From Hypericibacter terrae (lineage in GTDB: Bacteria > Pseudomonadota > Alphaproteobacteria > Dongiales > Dongiaceae): 64,000 nucleotides of DNA. The notes below the pieces were generated by a model that worked only from the letters and a program-made list of their open reading frames with translations, searched no databases and had not been told where the DNA came from. The stretch lies in NCBI RefSeq assembly GCF_008728855.1, contig NZ_CP042906.1, forward strand, positions 5,830,119 through 5,894,118, read 5' to 3'. Shown piece after piece: positions 44,230 to 53,516 of the stretch. A program made the position numbers and the translations under genes. Position 1 is the stretch's first letter. Each line of letters starts with the position of its first letter.

Positions 44230-46274
44230 CCTTGCTCCTTCGGCTCCGGCGTCAGCACTAGCGAGCCGCCGCGTGCAACCGTTGCGGTCCAGCAGGGCGG
44301 CACCAGGGTCGTGGCCGTCGGCTCCTCGATGATCGCCGCACCTGAAAGCGCGAAGCCCTCGGGCAGGCTCTGCCGCCAAGCGAAACGGCAGGGAATGGTC
44401 TTCCCCCGAAAGAGCACGTGGCCTTCCTCGATGTGGGGCTTGGCGGCGCCGGCCGCTCCGCGCGTGACCTGATCCAGCGCATCCCGCGGCGTGGGAACCT
44501 GCGCGACCAGGCGGAAGGAGACGATCTCGATCGCCTCGCCGAATGCCGAGGCACCGTAGCGGGTGCGATGCATGTCGCGGAATAGCCGGTGCAGATAGGA
44601 GGCGCCTTCGGCGGCGAGCGGGACGGTATCCACCGGCGTCAGCAGCTCGAAGCCCTGGCCGCGGAAGCGCATCTCCAGCGCATGCTCGAACTGGAGATCG
44701 CGCGCCGCCTGGCCAAAGGCGGCGAACTCCGCCTCTGCTTCCTTGCGCATCTGCGTGAAAATCTCGGCTGCCTTCGCGCCGATGCTGTCCTCCACAGGCG
44801 ACAGGTTGGTCCTGCGGTAAATCCGTTTCAGATCGGCGACAAGCAGGCCCAGCGCCGAAAAGAGGCCGGGATAGGGCGGGATCACGACGCGGCGGATGCT
44901 GAGCTCGCCTGCTGCGAGCGCCCCGATCATCGGCCCCATGCCGCCATAGCCGTAGAGCGCGTAATGCTTGGGGTCATGGCCCCGCTGCACGGAGACGAGC
45001 CGGATTCCCTGCCCGATATGGGCGGCGCCGATCTCCACCATCGCCTGCGCCAGCGCGTCGGCGCTTTGGCCCAACGGCTTCGCCAAGCTGGTGAGGACCT
45101 CGTCTGCGCGCTCCGGTAGCAGCGTCATGCGTCCGCCAAGGAAGCGATGCGGACGAATCCAGCCCAGACGGACCAGTGCGTCGGTGATCGTGGGTGCCGT
45201 CCCGCCGTAACCATAACAGGCGGGGCCCGGCCGGGCCCCGGCAGACCTCGGGCCAACCTGCAGCATGCCCCCGGCATCGATCCAGCCGAGACTGCCGCCT
45301 CCGGCGCCGATATTGGCGATGTCGATGCTGGGCAGGCCCACGGGAAGTCCGTCCACCTCGGTCTCCGCGGTGATGCCCGGATTGCCGCCCGCGATCAGGC
45401 AGATGTCGGCGCTGGTGCCTCCGACATCGAGCGTGATCACGTCCTTGTCGCCGATCACGTCAGCGACGCGCACAGCGCCGATGACGCCGGCGGCGGGGCC
45501 CGAGTTCAACATGTCGACGCCGCGGTCGCGCGATCCCGCGCTCGGCAGCACACCGCCCGAGGACTGCATGATGAAAAGGTCGCTATCCCGCGCGGACTGG
45601 GCGAGGTGCTTCTCGAGACGGCCGAGATAGCGGCCGACCAGCGGAACCAGATAGGCCGCCATCGCGGTGGTCGAGGCTCGCTCATATTCGCGGAAGGTGG
45701 GCAGGACTTTGGTCGAGAGCACCACCGGCAGATCCGGATAGCGATCCTCGATCAGGCGGCGCACGCGCTCCTCATGTGCTGGATTGCGGTACGCGTGGAG
45801 GAGGCAGATGGCGATGGCCTCGACCCGCTCGACTCGCACCAGCTTGTCGACGGCGTTGAGCAGCTCCTCCTCATCGAGGGGAAGGACAACCTCGCCCGCC
45901 GCATCGAGCCGCTCCGTCACCTCGACCGAACGGCTCAGGGGCACCAGGGGCTCCGGCTTCTTGCAGGCGATGGCATAGACATTCGGTCTCAATTGCCGTT
46001 GCAGCTGCAGAATGTCGCGGAACCCGCGCGTCGTCAGGAAGGCGGCGCGGCAGCCCTTGCGCTCCAGGATAGCGTTGGTCGCGACGGTCGAGCCGTGGAA
46101 GAGCTGGGACAGGCCGGTGAGCTTGCTCCCCAGCGCCTGCTCGAGACCGTCGATGACGCCGACTGATGGATCTCGCGGGGTGGAAGGCAGCTTGTGGGTT
46201 CGGACCTCGCCCGCTTCGTCGAGCCAGATCAGATCCGTGAAGGTTCCCCCCACCTCGATGGCCATCTTGATCAT
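44226..46274 (-). CDS. hyuA: Hydantoinase A / oxoprolinase alpha-type subunit
   Basis: A 682-residue ASKHA-fold ATPase subunit of the hydantoinase/oxoprolinase family. The phosphate 1 loop is MAIEVGGTFTDLIWLD; the second nucleotide segment is VITLDVGGTSADICLIAGG with SGPAAGVIGAVR ahead of it. It precedes hyuB with a 4-base overlap, so both subunits are made together. The start is ATG 46274 or 46265. No permease, racemase or hydantoin-specific gene lies nearby, so the substrate class is open. Confidence 0.87.
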   Translation of the reverse strand: MIKMAIEVGGTFTDLIWLDEAGEVRTHKLPSTPRDPSVGVIDGLEQALGSKLTGLSQLFHGSTVATNAILERKGCRAAFLTTRGFRDILQLQRQLRPNVYAIACKKPEPLVPLSRSVEVTERLDAAGEVVLPLDEEELLNAVDKLVRVERVEAIAICLLHAYRNPAHEERVRRLIEDRYPDLPVVLSTKVLPTFREYERASTTAMAAYLVPLVGRYLGRLEKHLAQSARDSDLFIMQSSGGVLPSAGSRDRGVDMLNSGPAAGVIGAVRVADVIGDKDVITLDVGGTSADICLIAGGNPGITAETEVDGLPVGLPSIDIANIGAGGGSLGWIDAGGMLQVGPRSAGARPGPACYGYGGTAPTITDALVRLGWIRPHRFLGGRMTLLPERADEVLTSLAKPLGQSADALAQAMVEIGAAHIGQGIRLVSVQRGHDPKHYALYGYGGMGPMIGALAAGELSIRRVVIPPYPGLFSALGLLVADLKRIYRRTNLSPVEDSIGAKAAEIFTQMRKEAEAEFAAFGQAARDLQFEHALEMRFRGQGFELLTPVDTVPLAAEGASYLHRLFRDMHRTRYGASAFGEAIEIVSFRLVAQVPTPRDALDQVTRGAAGAAKPHIEEGHVLFRGKTIPCRFAWRQSLPEGFALSGAAIIEEPTATTLVPPCWTATVARGGSLVLTPEPKEQG

Positions 46275-46482
46275 GATCGAACCGGAGCCTCCCTTTGCCG
46301 CCGGACCCGCGACGGCACGGGCCGCCGTTTCCCCCTGACAAGTGCGGCGGATTATTTTTACAATGATGCATAAATTTGAAATCGCGTGCAAGATAGGGCA
46401 GAGGATCCAAGGTTCCCGCCTTTGCGGGGCGCGAGCCTGCCCGATATCGTGCCTGCCTCGACCCATCGAAAGGGTGCCACAA
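46275..46482. promoter_or_regulatory. Divergent hyuA/tetR control region
   Basis: The interval contains an A/T-rich block (around 46351-46384, TTATTTTTACAATGATGCAT followed by AAATTTGAAAT) in an otherwise GC-rich region, with a small ATGCAT palindrome. It is the likely promoter and operator zone for both the hyuAB operon and the TetR gene. No clean -10/-35 pair could be assigned. Confidence 0.4.
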
Positions 46483-47151
46483 TTGAGCTTTCGTGCCGAA
46501 CTCCGGACGAAATATGTCAGCCCCTCGGGCGACGCCGAGCCCGGACTGCGCGAGCGGCAGCGCTCGAAGCGCCGCGACACGATGCTCCGGGCGGCTGCGG
46601 CCGTCTTCGGCGAGAAGGGTTTCGAGGAGGCAAGGCTCGAGGATATCGCCGAGCGCGCCGAACTCTCCGTCGGCACGATCTACAACTACTTCTCCTCCAA
46701 GTTCGACCTGCTGGTGGCGATGTACCGCGAGGATCGAGAACTCGTGCTAAAGCAAAGCGAAGCGATCGTGGCCAATCCCCCCGACGATCCCGTCATCGCG
46801 ATCAGCAGGCTCATCCAGTGCGATCTGGAGACCGGCATCGACTATGCGGGCCCGGCAGTCTGGCGCGAGATCCTGGCGCCGGCCTTCACGCCGGAGCGCT
46901 ATCGCAAAACCTTTGCCGAGATCTATGACCGCTATACCGGGCGCATGCTGCAACTGCTGGAGCTGCTGCGCCAGCGCGGCCAACTCGATCCGGGCGCCGA
47001 TTGCCGCCTGGCGGCTCGCATCTTTCTGGGCCTCGACCACCTGCATTTCCACGAGATCATGACCGAGGGCAGTCGCTCGAAGGCAAAGCTGCACCGGCTG
47101 ATCGAGAAGGAAGTGCGGATGATCTATGCCGGTCTTAAACCCAGCGGCTAG
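46483..47151 (+). CDS. TetR/AcrR-family transcriptional regulator
   Basis: A 222-residue regulator. The HTH is at about residues 25-75: RRDTMLRAAAAVFGEKGFEEARLEDIAERAELSVGTIYNYFSSKFDLL (split over the usual three helices). The C-terminal ligand domain has no recognised motif. The start is uncertain: TTG 46483 (AAAGGG upstream) is chosen, and GTG 46474 or 46342 are alternatives. Divergent orientation from hyuAB suggests local control of that operon (inference). Confidence 0.75.
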   Translation: MSFRAELRTKYVSPSGDAEPGLRERQRSKRRDTMLRAAAAVFGEKGFEEARLEDIAERAELSVGTIYNYFSSKFDLLVAMYREDRELVLKQSEAIVANPPDDPVIAISRLIQCDLETGIDYAGPAVWREILAPAFTPERYRKTFAEIYDRYTGRMLQLLELLRQRGQLDPGADCRLAARIFLGLDHLHFHEIMTEGSRSKAKLHRLIEKEVRMIYAGLKPSG

Positions 47152-47181
47152 ACCCGCGATTCCAAGCTGGCGATCAGTCGG

Positions 47182-47733
47182 CTAGCGGGCTGGTGATGCA
47201 GCGCTGCGGCGCTCGACCGCTTTCCGCCGAAAATCCTCGATCATGCGCTGCAGCGCGGCCTTGCTGCGGAGGCGGACGGTCTGCTTTTCCGGATGCGCTT
47301 CGAGATAGGCGAGGATCCTGGGCCGCGTGCGCTTGTGGGTGATCTCCACCAGCCGGAACAGGGTTTCGAGATCGAGGACCGCTTCCTTGGGGTCGGGGGC
47401 CTCGCCGCGCCGGGCCTGATTGAGCCGACGCTGGGCCGCCCAGGCGCAATGCTGCAGCAGCGGGAGGTCGACGAAGATGATGCCGTCGGCCCGGTCGAGC
47501 CGGCGCTCGATCGCCTCCCAGGCCCCCATCCCGTCGATGATCCAGCTGTCCTCGACGAGCCAGGCCTGCTCGCGGGCGATGGCTTCCTTGTTGGAGAGGA
47601 GCTCGGCGCCCCGCCAGAGCAGCGTGTCATATTCGCGATGGGGGATGCCGGTCGCCTCGGAAAGGGCGCGCGCCAGGGTGGATTTGCCGCCGGCTATATT
47701 GCCGACGATTGCGACCCGGCGGGTGGCGCCCAA
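47182..47733 (-). CDS. Small P-loop kinase (adenylate-kinase-like / FlaR type)
   Basis: A 183-residue protein with Walker A GNIAGGKSTLARALSE and a second acidic strand, IIFVDLP, plus WIIDGMGAWE. It resembles the bacterial "topology modulation protein"/shikimate-kinase-like group of small P-loop kinases. The substrate is unknown. It starts with TTG at 47733 (GGGGGG ahead). It faces the TetR gene tail to tail and follows the SH3 gene on the same strand after 66 bp. Confidence 0.65.
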   Translation of the reverse strand: MGATRRVAIVGNIAGGKSTLARALSEATGIPHREYDTLLWRGAELLSNKEAIAREQAWLVEDSWIIDGMGAWEAIERRLDRADGIIFVDLPLLQHCAWAAQRRLNQARRGEAPDPKEAVLDLETLFRLVEITHKRTRPRILAYLEAHPEKQTVRLRSKAALQRMIEDFRRKAVERRSAASPAR

Positions 47734-47799
47734 GGGCTCAACCCCCCGGCATCGGGCGCGGTGTCCGGTCGGCGGGATCGCGCATCGCGGCGGCGGACC

Positions 47800-48381
47800 T
47801 CAGAAGGTCTCGTTGGGGTAGGTGCCCCAGAACCATTCGCGCTTGAGCCAGCCGCGATAACCCTGGACCTCGGCCCGGCACCAGATCGCGTCGCATTCGA
47901 AGAGCTGGCCGACCACGCCGGGCTCGAGCCGGGCCGCCGGCCGCGCATCCATCTCCGGCGCCAGGCGCATGGTCCGCCGCTCGCCGGTGATGACGAAGTC
48001 GCGCTTGCCGTCGAGCATGCTCTGATGGACCCAGCCTTCGGTCCCCTGCCAGTCCCGGATCTTGCGCCAGGTGTCGAATTCCTCGATCACCTCGACCGGC
48101 ATGCCGTCGCGCTTGTAGATCCAGTCGATCGGATAGGTCAGGCCCGGCCCGGTCCGGAGATTGACCTCGTTCGACCGGAGCGAGACGAAACGCGGGATCG
48201 GCAGGCCCGAGGGGTTGGCGTTTGCCGCCATCGCCAGGCTGCCGCCGAGCTGCGGCATCGCGTCCAGCCCCGCAAACGCCAGACCCGCAATCAGGAGGAA
48301 TGCCGCCAAACCGCGACCGCAACGGCGTCGCCCGCCGGCGGGACGCACCAGGGCCAAATTCATAAGCCGAGTCTCCATCAT
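47800..48381 (-). CDS. Exported bacterial SH3-domain protein
   Basis: A 193-residue protein. An N-terminal positively charged stretch (RRRCGR) and hydrophobic segment (LAAFLLIAGLAFAGL) with AMA near residue 52 indicate export. Two SH3-like beta-barrels follow: NEVNLRTGPGLTYPIDWIYKRDGMPVEVIEE ... GTEGWVHQSML and MRLAPEMDARPAARLEPGVVGQL ... GYRGWLKREWFWG, the domain known as SH3_3/YgiM. It is probably periplasmic and cell-wall related. Start ATG 48381 or 48363. Confidence 0.8.
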   Translation of the reverse strand: MMETRLMNLALVRPAGGRRRCGRGLAAFLLIAGLAFAGLDAMPQLGGSLAMAANANPSGLPIPRFVSLRSNEVNLRTGPGLTYPIDWIYKRDGMPVEVIEEFDTWRKIRDWQGTEGWVHQSMLDGKRDFVITGERRTMRLAPEMDARPAARLEPGVVGQLFECDAIWCRAEVQGYRGWLKREWFWGTYPNETF

Positions 48382-48642
48382 CGAACCGTAATCGCCTGGG
48401 GCGCAGATTCGGCTGCTCCGGCGGCCGGGTCAAGTTGAACCGGCCGGATTGACCCGGCGTAACCCTCCGGGCGGCCGGCGCGGCTCCCCCTGGCGGGCGC
48501 CGGCGCGGCGCCGAACGCCTCCGGGGTCCTCGGCTGGACAAGGCAGGACGCTCTTGCTATGGCAGACCGCGAGTTTCGCTTGGTAGAGTGGGCTCCGCTG
48601 TCGACCGGCTCTTCCCAAAACCAACACGCGTGATCGGGCCCG

Positions 48643-49626
48643 ATGCCTCCCAAACCCATCGTCGTCGTTACCCGCAAGCTGCCCGATCCGATCGAGACGC
48701 GCATGATGGAGCTGTTCGATGTCCGCTTGAACGTCGACGACCGCCCGCTGACGCAAGCCGACCTGGTCGAGGCCGCCAAGACCGCCGACGTGCTGGTGCC
48801 GACCGTGACCGACCGGATCGATTCGGCGGTGCTGTCGCAGGCCAGCCCCAAATTGCGGCTGATCGCCTCCTTCGGCACCGGCGTGGACCATATCGACCTC
48901 GCCTCGGCGCGCCAGCGCGGCATCACCGTCACCAACACCCCCGGTGTCCTGACCGAAGACACGGCGGACATGACCATGACCCTCATCCTCGCCGTGCCGC
49001 GGCGCCTGGCCGAGGGCGAGCGCCTCATCCGCTCGGGCCAGTGGAAGGGCTGGGGCCCTACCTCGATGCTGGGCCATCGCATCTGGGGCAAGCGCCTCGG
49101 CATCGTCGGCATGGGGCGCATCGGCACCGCCGTGGCGCGCCGCGCTCGCGGCTTCGGGCTGGCCGTCCATTACCACAACCGCCGGCGCGTCCATCCCGAT
49201 CTCGAAGCCGAGCTGGAGGCAACCTATTGGGAAAGCCTCGACCAGATGCTGGCGCGGATGGACATCATCTCGATCAACTGCCCGCATACGCCCGCGACCT
49301 ATCACCTGCTCTCGGCCCGCCGGCTCAAGCTGCTGCCGCGCCACACCTATATCGTGAACACCTCTCGCGGCGAGGTGATCGACGAGAACGCGCTGGCGCG
49401 GATGCTGGTGCAGGGCGAGCTGGGCGGCGCCGGCCTCGACGTGTTCGAGCATGAGCCCGCGGTCAATCCGAAGCTGCTCAAGCTCGACAATGTGGTGCTG
49501 CTGCCGCATATGGGATCGGCCACGGTGGAAGGCCGCATCGATATGGGCGAGAAGGTCATCATCAACATCAAGACCTTCGCCGACGGCCACAAGCCGCCCG
49601 ACCGCGTGCTCGAAACGATGTTCTGA
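48643..49626 (+). CDS. D-2-hydroxyacid dehydrogenase (glycerate/glyoxylate reductase type)
   Basis: A 327-residue NAD(P)-dependent enzyme. The nucleotide-binding loop is LGIVGMGRIGTAVARRARGFG. Catalytic residues are Arg in VNTSRGEVIDENAL, Glu in DVFEHEP and His in LLPHMGSATVEGR, so the triad is complete. Substrate-side GTGVDHIDLASARQRGI fits the GyaR/GhrB group, which interconvert glyoxylate/glycolate or hydroxypyruvate/D-glycerate. The exact substrate is uncertain. It is 53 bp ahead of the acyl-CoA dehydrogenase gene. Confidence 0.88.
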   Translation: MPPKPIVVVTRKLPDPIETRMMELFDVRLNVDDRPLTQADLVEAAKTADVLVPTVTDRIDSAVLSQASPKLRLIASFGTGVDHIDLASARQRGITVTNTPGVLTEDTADMTMTLILAVPRRLAEGERLIRSGQWKGWGPTSMLGHRIWGKRLGIVGMGRIGTAVARRARGFGLAVHYHNRRRVHPDLEAELEATYWESLDQMLARMDIISINCPHTPATYHLLSARRLKLLPRHTYIVNTSRGEVIDENALARMLVQGELGGAGLDVFEHEPAVNPKLLKLDNVVLLPHMGSATVEGRIDMGEKVIINIKTFADGHKPPDRVLETMF

Positions 49627-49679
49627 CGGGACGCGAGCAGGCTGTCCTGCCGCTTCCCGCCGGCGATCCGAACGAGGCC

Positions 49680-51380
49680 ATGGAAAGCCAGGCCGAAGCC
49701 CGCAAGCGGGATCTGTTCCGCAACGATCCGAACCTGCAGCGCCTGCTGAGGCGCTCGCTGGGAACGGCCTACGCTCGCTGGGAACCGGGCCTCGCCGGCT
49801 TCGGCGCCTGGGTCGGCGACGTGGTCGATCGCACGGCGTCCTATACCGATCGCCAGGCGCCGCCCAGGCTCGAGACCTATGACGCGCAAGGGCGGATCGC
49901 GAACCGGATCCTGCGCAATCCGACCTGGGCCGCGACCTCGCGCGAGGCCTATGAACGCGGCGTGATCGGGCTCAACTACACGCCCGACCCCGCGCCCTTC
50001 GAAGTGACCTTCGCCATGGGCTACCTGCTGTCCCAGGCCGATGTCTCGCTGCATTGCCCGGTCACCATGACCGGCGCGGTCGCCTATGTGCTGGATCGCC
50101 ATGGCCCGCCCGCCCTCAAGGCGCGCTATCGCGAGGAACTGACGCGCATGGATGGCGCCGCGCTGACGGGCGGCACCTGGGCGACCGAGCTCCATGGCGG
50201 CAGCGATGTCGGCGGCACCACCACCACCGCGCGGCCAGAGGCGGATCACTGGCGGCTCAACGGGCTCAAATGGTTCGTCAGCAATGCCGATGGCGGACTG
50301 GCGCTGGCGACGGCGCGGCCCGAGGGCGCGCCTGCCGGCACCAAGGGCCTCGGGCTCTATCTGGTGCCGATCACGCTCGAGGATGGCACGCTCAACCCGA
50401 TGCGGTTCCGGCGCCTGAAGGACAAGCTCGGCACCAAGGGCCTGCCCACGGCCGAGGTCGATCTCACCGAGACCTGGGCCCTGGAAGTGGCGCCGCCGCC
50501 CGAGGGCTTCACCCTGATGATGGCGGCGCTCGAATTCAGCCGCATCCATAATGCGATGGCCTCGGTCGGGCTGCAGCGCCGCGCCTTCGTCGAGGCCTTC
50601 CATTACGCCGCGGAGCGCAAGGCCTTCGGCGACGCGATCGTCCATTATCCGATGGTGCAGGACGAGCTGATCGCGATCCTGGTGACGCTGGAGGCAGGGG
50701 CGGCGCTGGCCTTCGCGGCCGCGCATGGCTTCGATATCGCCGATCGCGCCCATTCGGGCGACGTCGACGAGGCGCGCGTCTGGCTCCGGCTCGTGACCGC
50801 GCTCGCCAAATACATGACCGGCGAGGATTCGATCCGCGCCTGCTCGCGCGCGATCGAGATCATCGGCGGCAATGGCTACACCTACGATCATGTGACGCCG
50901 CGCCTGCTGCGCGACGCGCAGGTCATGACCGTCTGGGAAGGGCCCGCCAACATCCAGGCGCTGGAGATCCTGCGGCTGGTCGCGGGCCGGCATGGCGGCG
51001 ACAAGATCTTCGTCGCGCGCATCGAGGCGATGCTGGCGGCGGCATCCTCACCCCTGGCTGCGTTCGTGACGATCCTGCGCGCAAACCTGATGGATTGGCA
51101 GGCGGCGTTGGGGTTGATCCGCGCCGATCCCGCCGAGGCGCGCCGGCACGCGCGCCGCCTGATGGCGCTGATGGCCGATATCCTCGCCGCGACCCTGCTG
51201 CTGGTGGAGGCCGAGGAGGGGCTGAAGCAGGGCGATCATCGCAAGCGGCGGATCGCGCAGCTCTTCATCGAGGCGCGCTTCCAGCCACCGGCGCGGCGCG
51301 GGATCCTGCCGCAGCAGGATTGGGTCTATCGCGAGTTCGAGGCGCTGGCGGCCGGTCAGCCGATCGCCGCCGCACCGTGA
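49680..51380 (+). CDS. AidB-like acyl-CoA dehydrogenase family protein
   Basis: A 566-residue flavoprotein, longer than classical acyl-CoA dehydrogenases. FAD/substrate segments: CPVTMTGAVAYVLDRHG, GGTWATELHGGSDVGGTTT, GLKWFVSNADGG and VWEGPANIQALEILRLVAGRHGG, the latter characteristic of the AidB subgroup. Residues after about 450 form the extra C-terminal helical region. AidB of E. coli is induced by alkylation damage and binds DNA; here neither an ada operon nor an alkylation regulator is nearby, so the role is open. Start ATG 49680. Confidence 0.8.
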   Translation: MESQAEARKRDLFRNDPNLQRLLRRSLGTAYARWEPGLAGFGAWVGDVVDRTASYTDRQAPPRLETYDAQGRIANRILRNPTWAATSREAYERGVIGLNYTPDPAPFEVTFAMGYLLSQADVSLHCPVTMTGAVAYVLDRHGPPALKARYREELTRMDGAALTGGTWATELHGGSDVGGTTTTARPEADHWRLNGLKWFVSNADGGLALATARPEGAPAGTKGLGLYLVPITLEDGTLNPMRFRRLKDKLGTKGLPTAEVDLTETWALEVAPPPEGFTLMMAALEFSRIHNAMASVGLQRRAFVEAFHYAAERKAFGDAIVHYPMVQDELIAILVTLEAGAALAFAAAHGFDIADRAHSGDVDEARVWLRLVTALAKYMTGEDSIRACSRAIEIIGGNGYTYDHVTPRLLRDAQVMTVWEGPANIQALEILRLVAGRHGGDKIFVARIEAMLAAASSPLAAFVTILRANLMDWQAALGLIRADPAEARRHARRLMALMADILAATLLLVEAEEGLKQGDHRKRRIAQLFIEARFQPPARRGILPQQDWVYREFEALAAGQPIAAAP

Positions 51381-51396
51381 AGAAGTTCCGCCCGAG

Positions 51397-52359
51397 ATGA
51401 GCCAGCTTCGCGGGCAATTGGGACCCTCGCGCGATGGTGGCGGGCCGTTCAGCATGAGCCAGCCACGACGCTTGCTCTCTCTGGCGCCCAACATCTCGAT
51501 GATTTTGTTCGCGCTTGGCGCCGATGAAACGGTCGTCGGGCGCACCCAGTATTGCCCGTCGTCCATTCAAAACTATCTCGACGTCTGGGGGCTTTCCGGC
51601 AAGAAGATCGCATCGCGGCTGCACCACTGGCAGGCCTTGCCCGAGGTCGGTGCCTGGCCTCAAGTCGATCGCGAGCGGGCGGTCGCGCTCCAGCCGGACA
51701 TGGTTCTCGCTTCCGGAACCGGCACGTTCGCGGCCCATGAGGCCGGGATGTTCAATCTCGGTCCGGATGCGTTCGTCAACTTTGACACGCGCACCTTGAC
51801 GGACCTGGACCAGCAGATTGTCACGATCGGGGACATCGTCGGCAAGCGGGAGGCCGCTCGGGAGATCGCGACGAAGCTGGCGGCGCGGCGCGAGGCGATC
51901 CTGGCGCGGCACGTCGTCCCGGCACGGCGTCCAACGGTACTGTTTGAATATTGCGTGTGCATCAAATATGACCCCGACCCGGCGCGCCGATTCGCGAACC
52001 CGGGACGGTTCGTCATGGCGGGCGGACATCTGGCTCCGGATTTGATTCGCCTGAGCGGCGGCGAACCGCTGTTTACCCGGCCCGGCGATGCGGTCGCCTG
52101 GACCGATTTCAAGGTCATTCGGGAGGCGCAGCCCGACATCGTCCTGGCGTTCGATTGCAATGGTTGCCCGAATGCGATGAGCCATCCCATTGCAGCGCGT
52201 CCGGGATGGTCGAGTCTCAGGGCGGTATCCGACCGTGCCGTCTATCGGCCAAGCCGGAACATCGCCAATCCCAATCTCTGTTACCCGGAAGCGCTTGCCG
52301 AATTGGTGGAGCTGGTGACGGCATGGGACCGGGCTCAGCGCGACGGACAGGCCTGCTGA
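51397..52359 (+). CDS. BtuF-like substrate-binding-fold protein without a signal peptide
   Basis: A 320-residue protein with the fold of periplasmic cobalamin/siderophore-binding proteins: RLLSLAPNISMILFALGADETVVGRT, PEVGAWPQVDRERAVALQPDMVLA, and the C-terminal RPGWSSLRAVSDRAVYRPSR. It has no signal peptide, because the conserved fold begins near residue 24 after a short hydrophilic lead. No permease or ATPase genes are next to it. It may be a cytoplasmic or enzymatic offshoot (for example metal- or cofactor-related). Start GTG/ATG alternatives: ATG 51397 or 51454. Confidence 0.7.
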   Translation: MSQLRGQLGPSRDGGGPFSMSQPRRLLSLAPNISMILFALGADETVVGRTQYCPSSIQNYLDVWGLSGKKIASRLHHWQALPEVGAWPQVDRERAVALQPDMVLASGTGTFAAHEAGMFNLGPDAFVNFDTRTLTDLDQQIVTIGDIVGKREAAREIATKLAARREAILARHVVPARRPTVLFEYCVCIKYDPDPARRFANPGRFVMAGGHLAPDLIRLSGGEPLFTRPGDAVAWTDFKVIREAQPDIVLAFDCNGCPNAMSHPIAARPGWSSLRAVSDRAVYRPSRNIANPNLCYPEALAELVELVTAWDRAQRDGQAC

Positions 52360-52405
52360 CTATCAGCCCGCCGACAGGGGCTCCCTGGCAGCCGATCCAA
52401 TCCCT

Positions 52406-53170
52406 TCAACCTGGACCACCACAGCCGGGGCAGCCTTCGCGCCGGCGCAGCCGGATCTTGCGGAACACCGTCGAGAGCGCGTCATAGAGCAGCAGCTGTC
52501 CCGACAGGCCGTCGCCCAGTCCGAGCAATTCCTTGATCACCTCGGTCGCCTGCAGCGTGCCCATGGTCCCTGCGGCCGATCCCAGCACGCCCGCCTGCTC
52601 GCAGCGCGGCACGGCATCCTCGTCGGGCGTCTCCGGATGGAGGCAGCGCAGGCAGGGATGGGGCGCGCCCAGATAGGGCTTGAAGGTGGTGAGCTGCCCG
52701 TCGAAACGCACCACGGCCGCCGAGACCAGCGTCTTCTTCGCCTTGTGGCAGGCGTCGGCCAGCAGGAAGCGCGTCTCGAAATTGTCGCTGCCATCGGCGA
52801 CGAGATCATAGCCCTCGATCACGCCCATGACGTTCGACGCATCGAGGCGGAGATGATGGCGCGTAAAGGCGATGTCGGGGTTGATGCGCGCGATCGCGGC
52901 GGCCGCGCTGTCGGTCTTGGGCCGGCCGACGTCGGTCGTGCCATGCAGCACCTGGCGCTGCAGATTGGAGAGATCGACCTTGTCATGGTCGACGACGCCA
53001 AGCCCGCCGATGCCCGCACCGGCGAGATAGAGCAGCAGCGGCGAGCCCAGACCGCCCGCGCCCAGCACCAGCACCTTGCTGGCCAGGAGCTTCGATTGCC
53101 CTTCCTCGCCGATCTCGTCGAGGATCAGGTTGCGGGCGTAGCGTTCGATCTGGGTGTCGGAGAGGTCCAT
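52406..53170 (-). CDS. moeB: MoeB/ThiF-type ubiquitin-activating-like adenylyltransferase
   Basis: A 254-residue E1-like enzyme that adenylates the C-terminus of a small sulfur carrier (MoaD or ThiS). The ATP loop is VLVLGAGGLGSPLLLYLAGAGIG; the zinc cysteines are in CLRC and CPGCGG. Catalytic-region RYARNLILDEIGEEGQ and SDNFETRFLLADAC are present. No rhodanese domain is fused. ATG 53170 fits the family start. It is the last gene of the minus-strand block, separated from cysK by the repeats at 53177-53516. Choice between MoeB and ThiF is not possible. Confidence 0.85.
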   Translation of the reverse strand: MDLSDTQIERYARNLILDEIGEEGQSKLLASKVLVLGAGGLGSPLLLYLAGAGIGGLGVVDHDKVDLSNLQRQVLHGTTDVGRPKTDSAAAAIARINPDIAFTRHHLRLDASNVMGVIEGYDLVADGSDNFETRFLLADACHKAKKTLVSAAVVRFDGQLTTFKPYLGAPHPCLRCLHPETPDEDAVPRCEQAGVLGSAAGTMGTLQATEVIKELLGLGDGLSGQLLLYDALSTVFRKIRLRRREGCPGCGGPG

Positions 53171-53176
53171 ACCACT

Positions 53177-53516
53177 GTCACCCCCGCGAAAGCGGGGGCC
53201 CATGTCGATACCGAGCTCGGGCCCATCCATGGGTCCCCGCTTTCGCGGGGATGACCGGGGGAGGGTTTGTCGCGAGGCTTTCTATGTCGCCACGCTCTTA
53301 TTCATCGTCACCCCCGCGAAAGCGGGGGCCCATGTCGATGCCATGCTCCGGCCCATCCATGGGTCCCCGCTTTCGCGGGGATGACCGGGGAAGGGTTTGT
53401 CGCGAGGCTTTCTATGTCGCCACGCTCTTATTCATAGTCACCCCCGCGAAAGCGGGGGCCCATGTCGATATCGCGCTCCGGCCCTTCCATGGGTCCCCGC
53501 TTTCGCGGGGATGACG
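53177..53516. repeat. Three tandem copies of the CCCCCGCGAAAGCGGGGG repeat, 130-bp period
   Basis: The unit begins with GTCACCCCCGCGAAAGCGGG at 53177, 53307 and 53437 and ends with GCTTTCGCGGGGATGAC. The ~50-bp spacers between units are also duplicated (CGCGAGGCTTTCTATGTCGC and CACGCTCTTATTCAT), so the array arose by tandem duplication of a 130-bp segment. The core of each copy has an inner palindrome around CCATGGGTCCCC. This accounts for most of the 404-bp space between moeB and cysK; the remaining bases up to 53574 hold no gene that I can support. Confidence 0.85.

Noticed and set aside
53177..53516. CRISPR-like array
   Set aside because: Three units with 130-bp period and duplicated spacers are tandem duplications, not unique spacers between short repeats; no cas genes.
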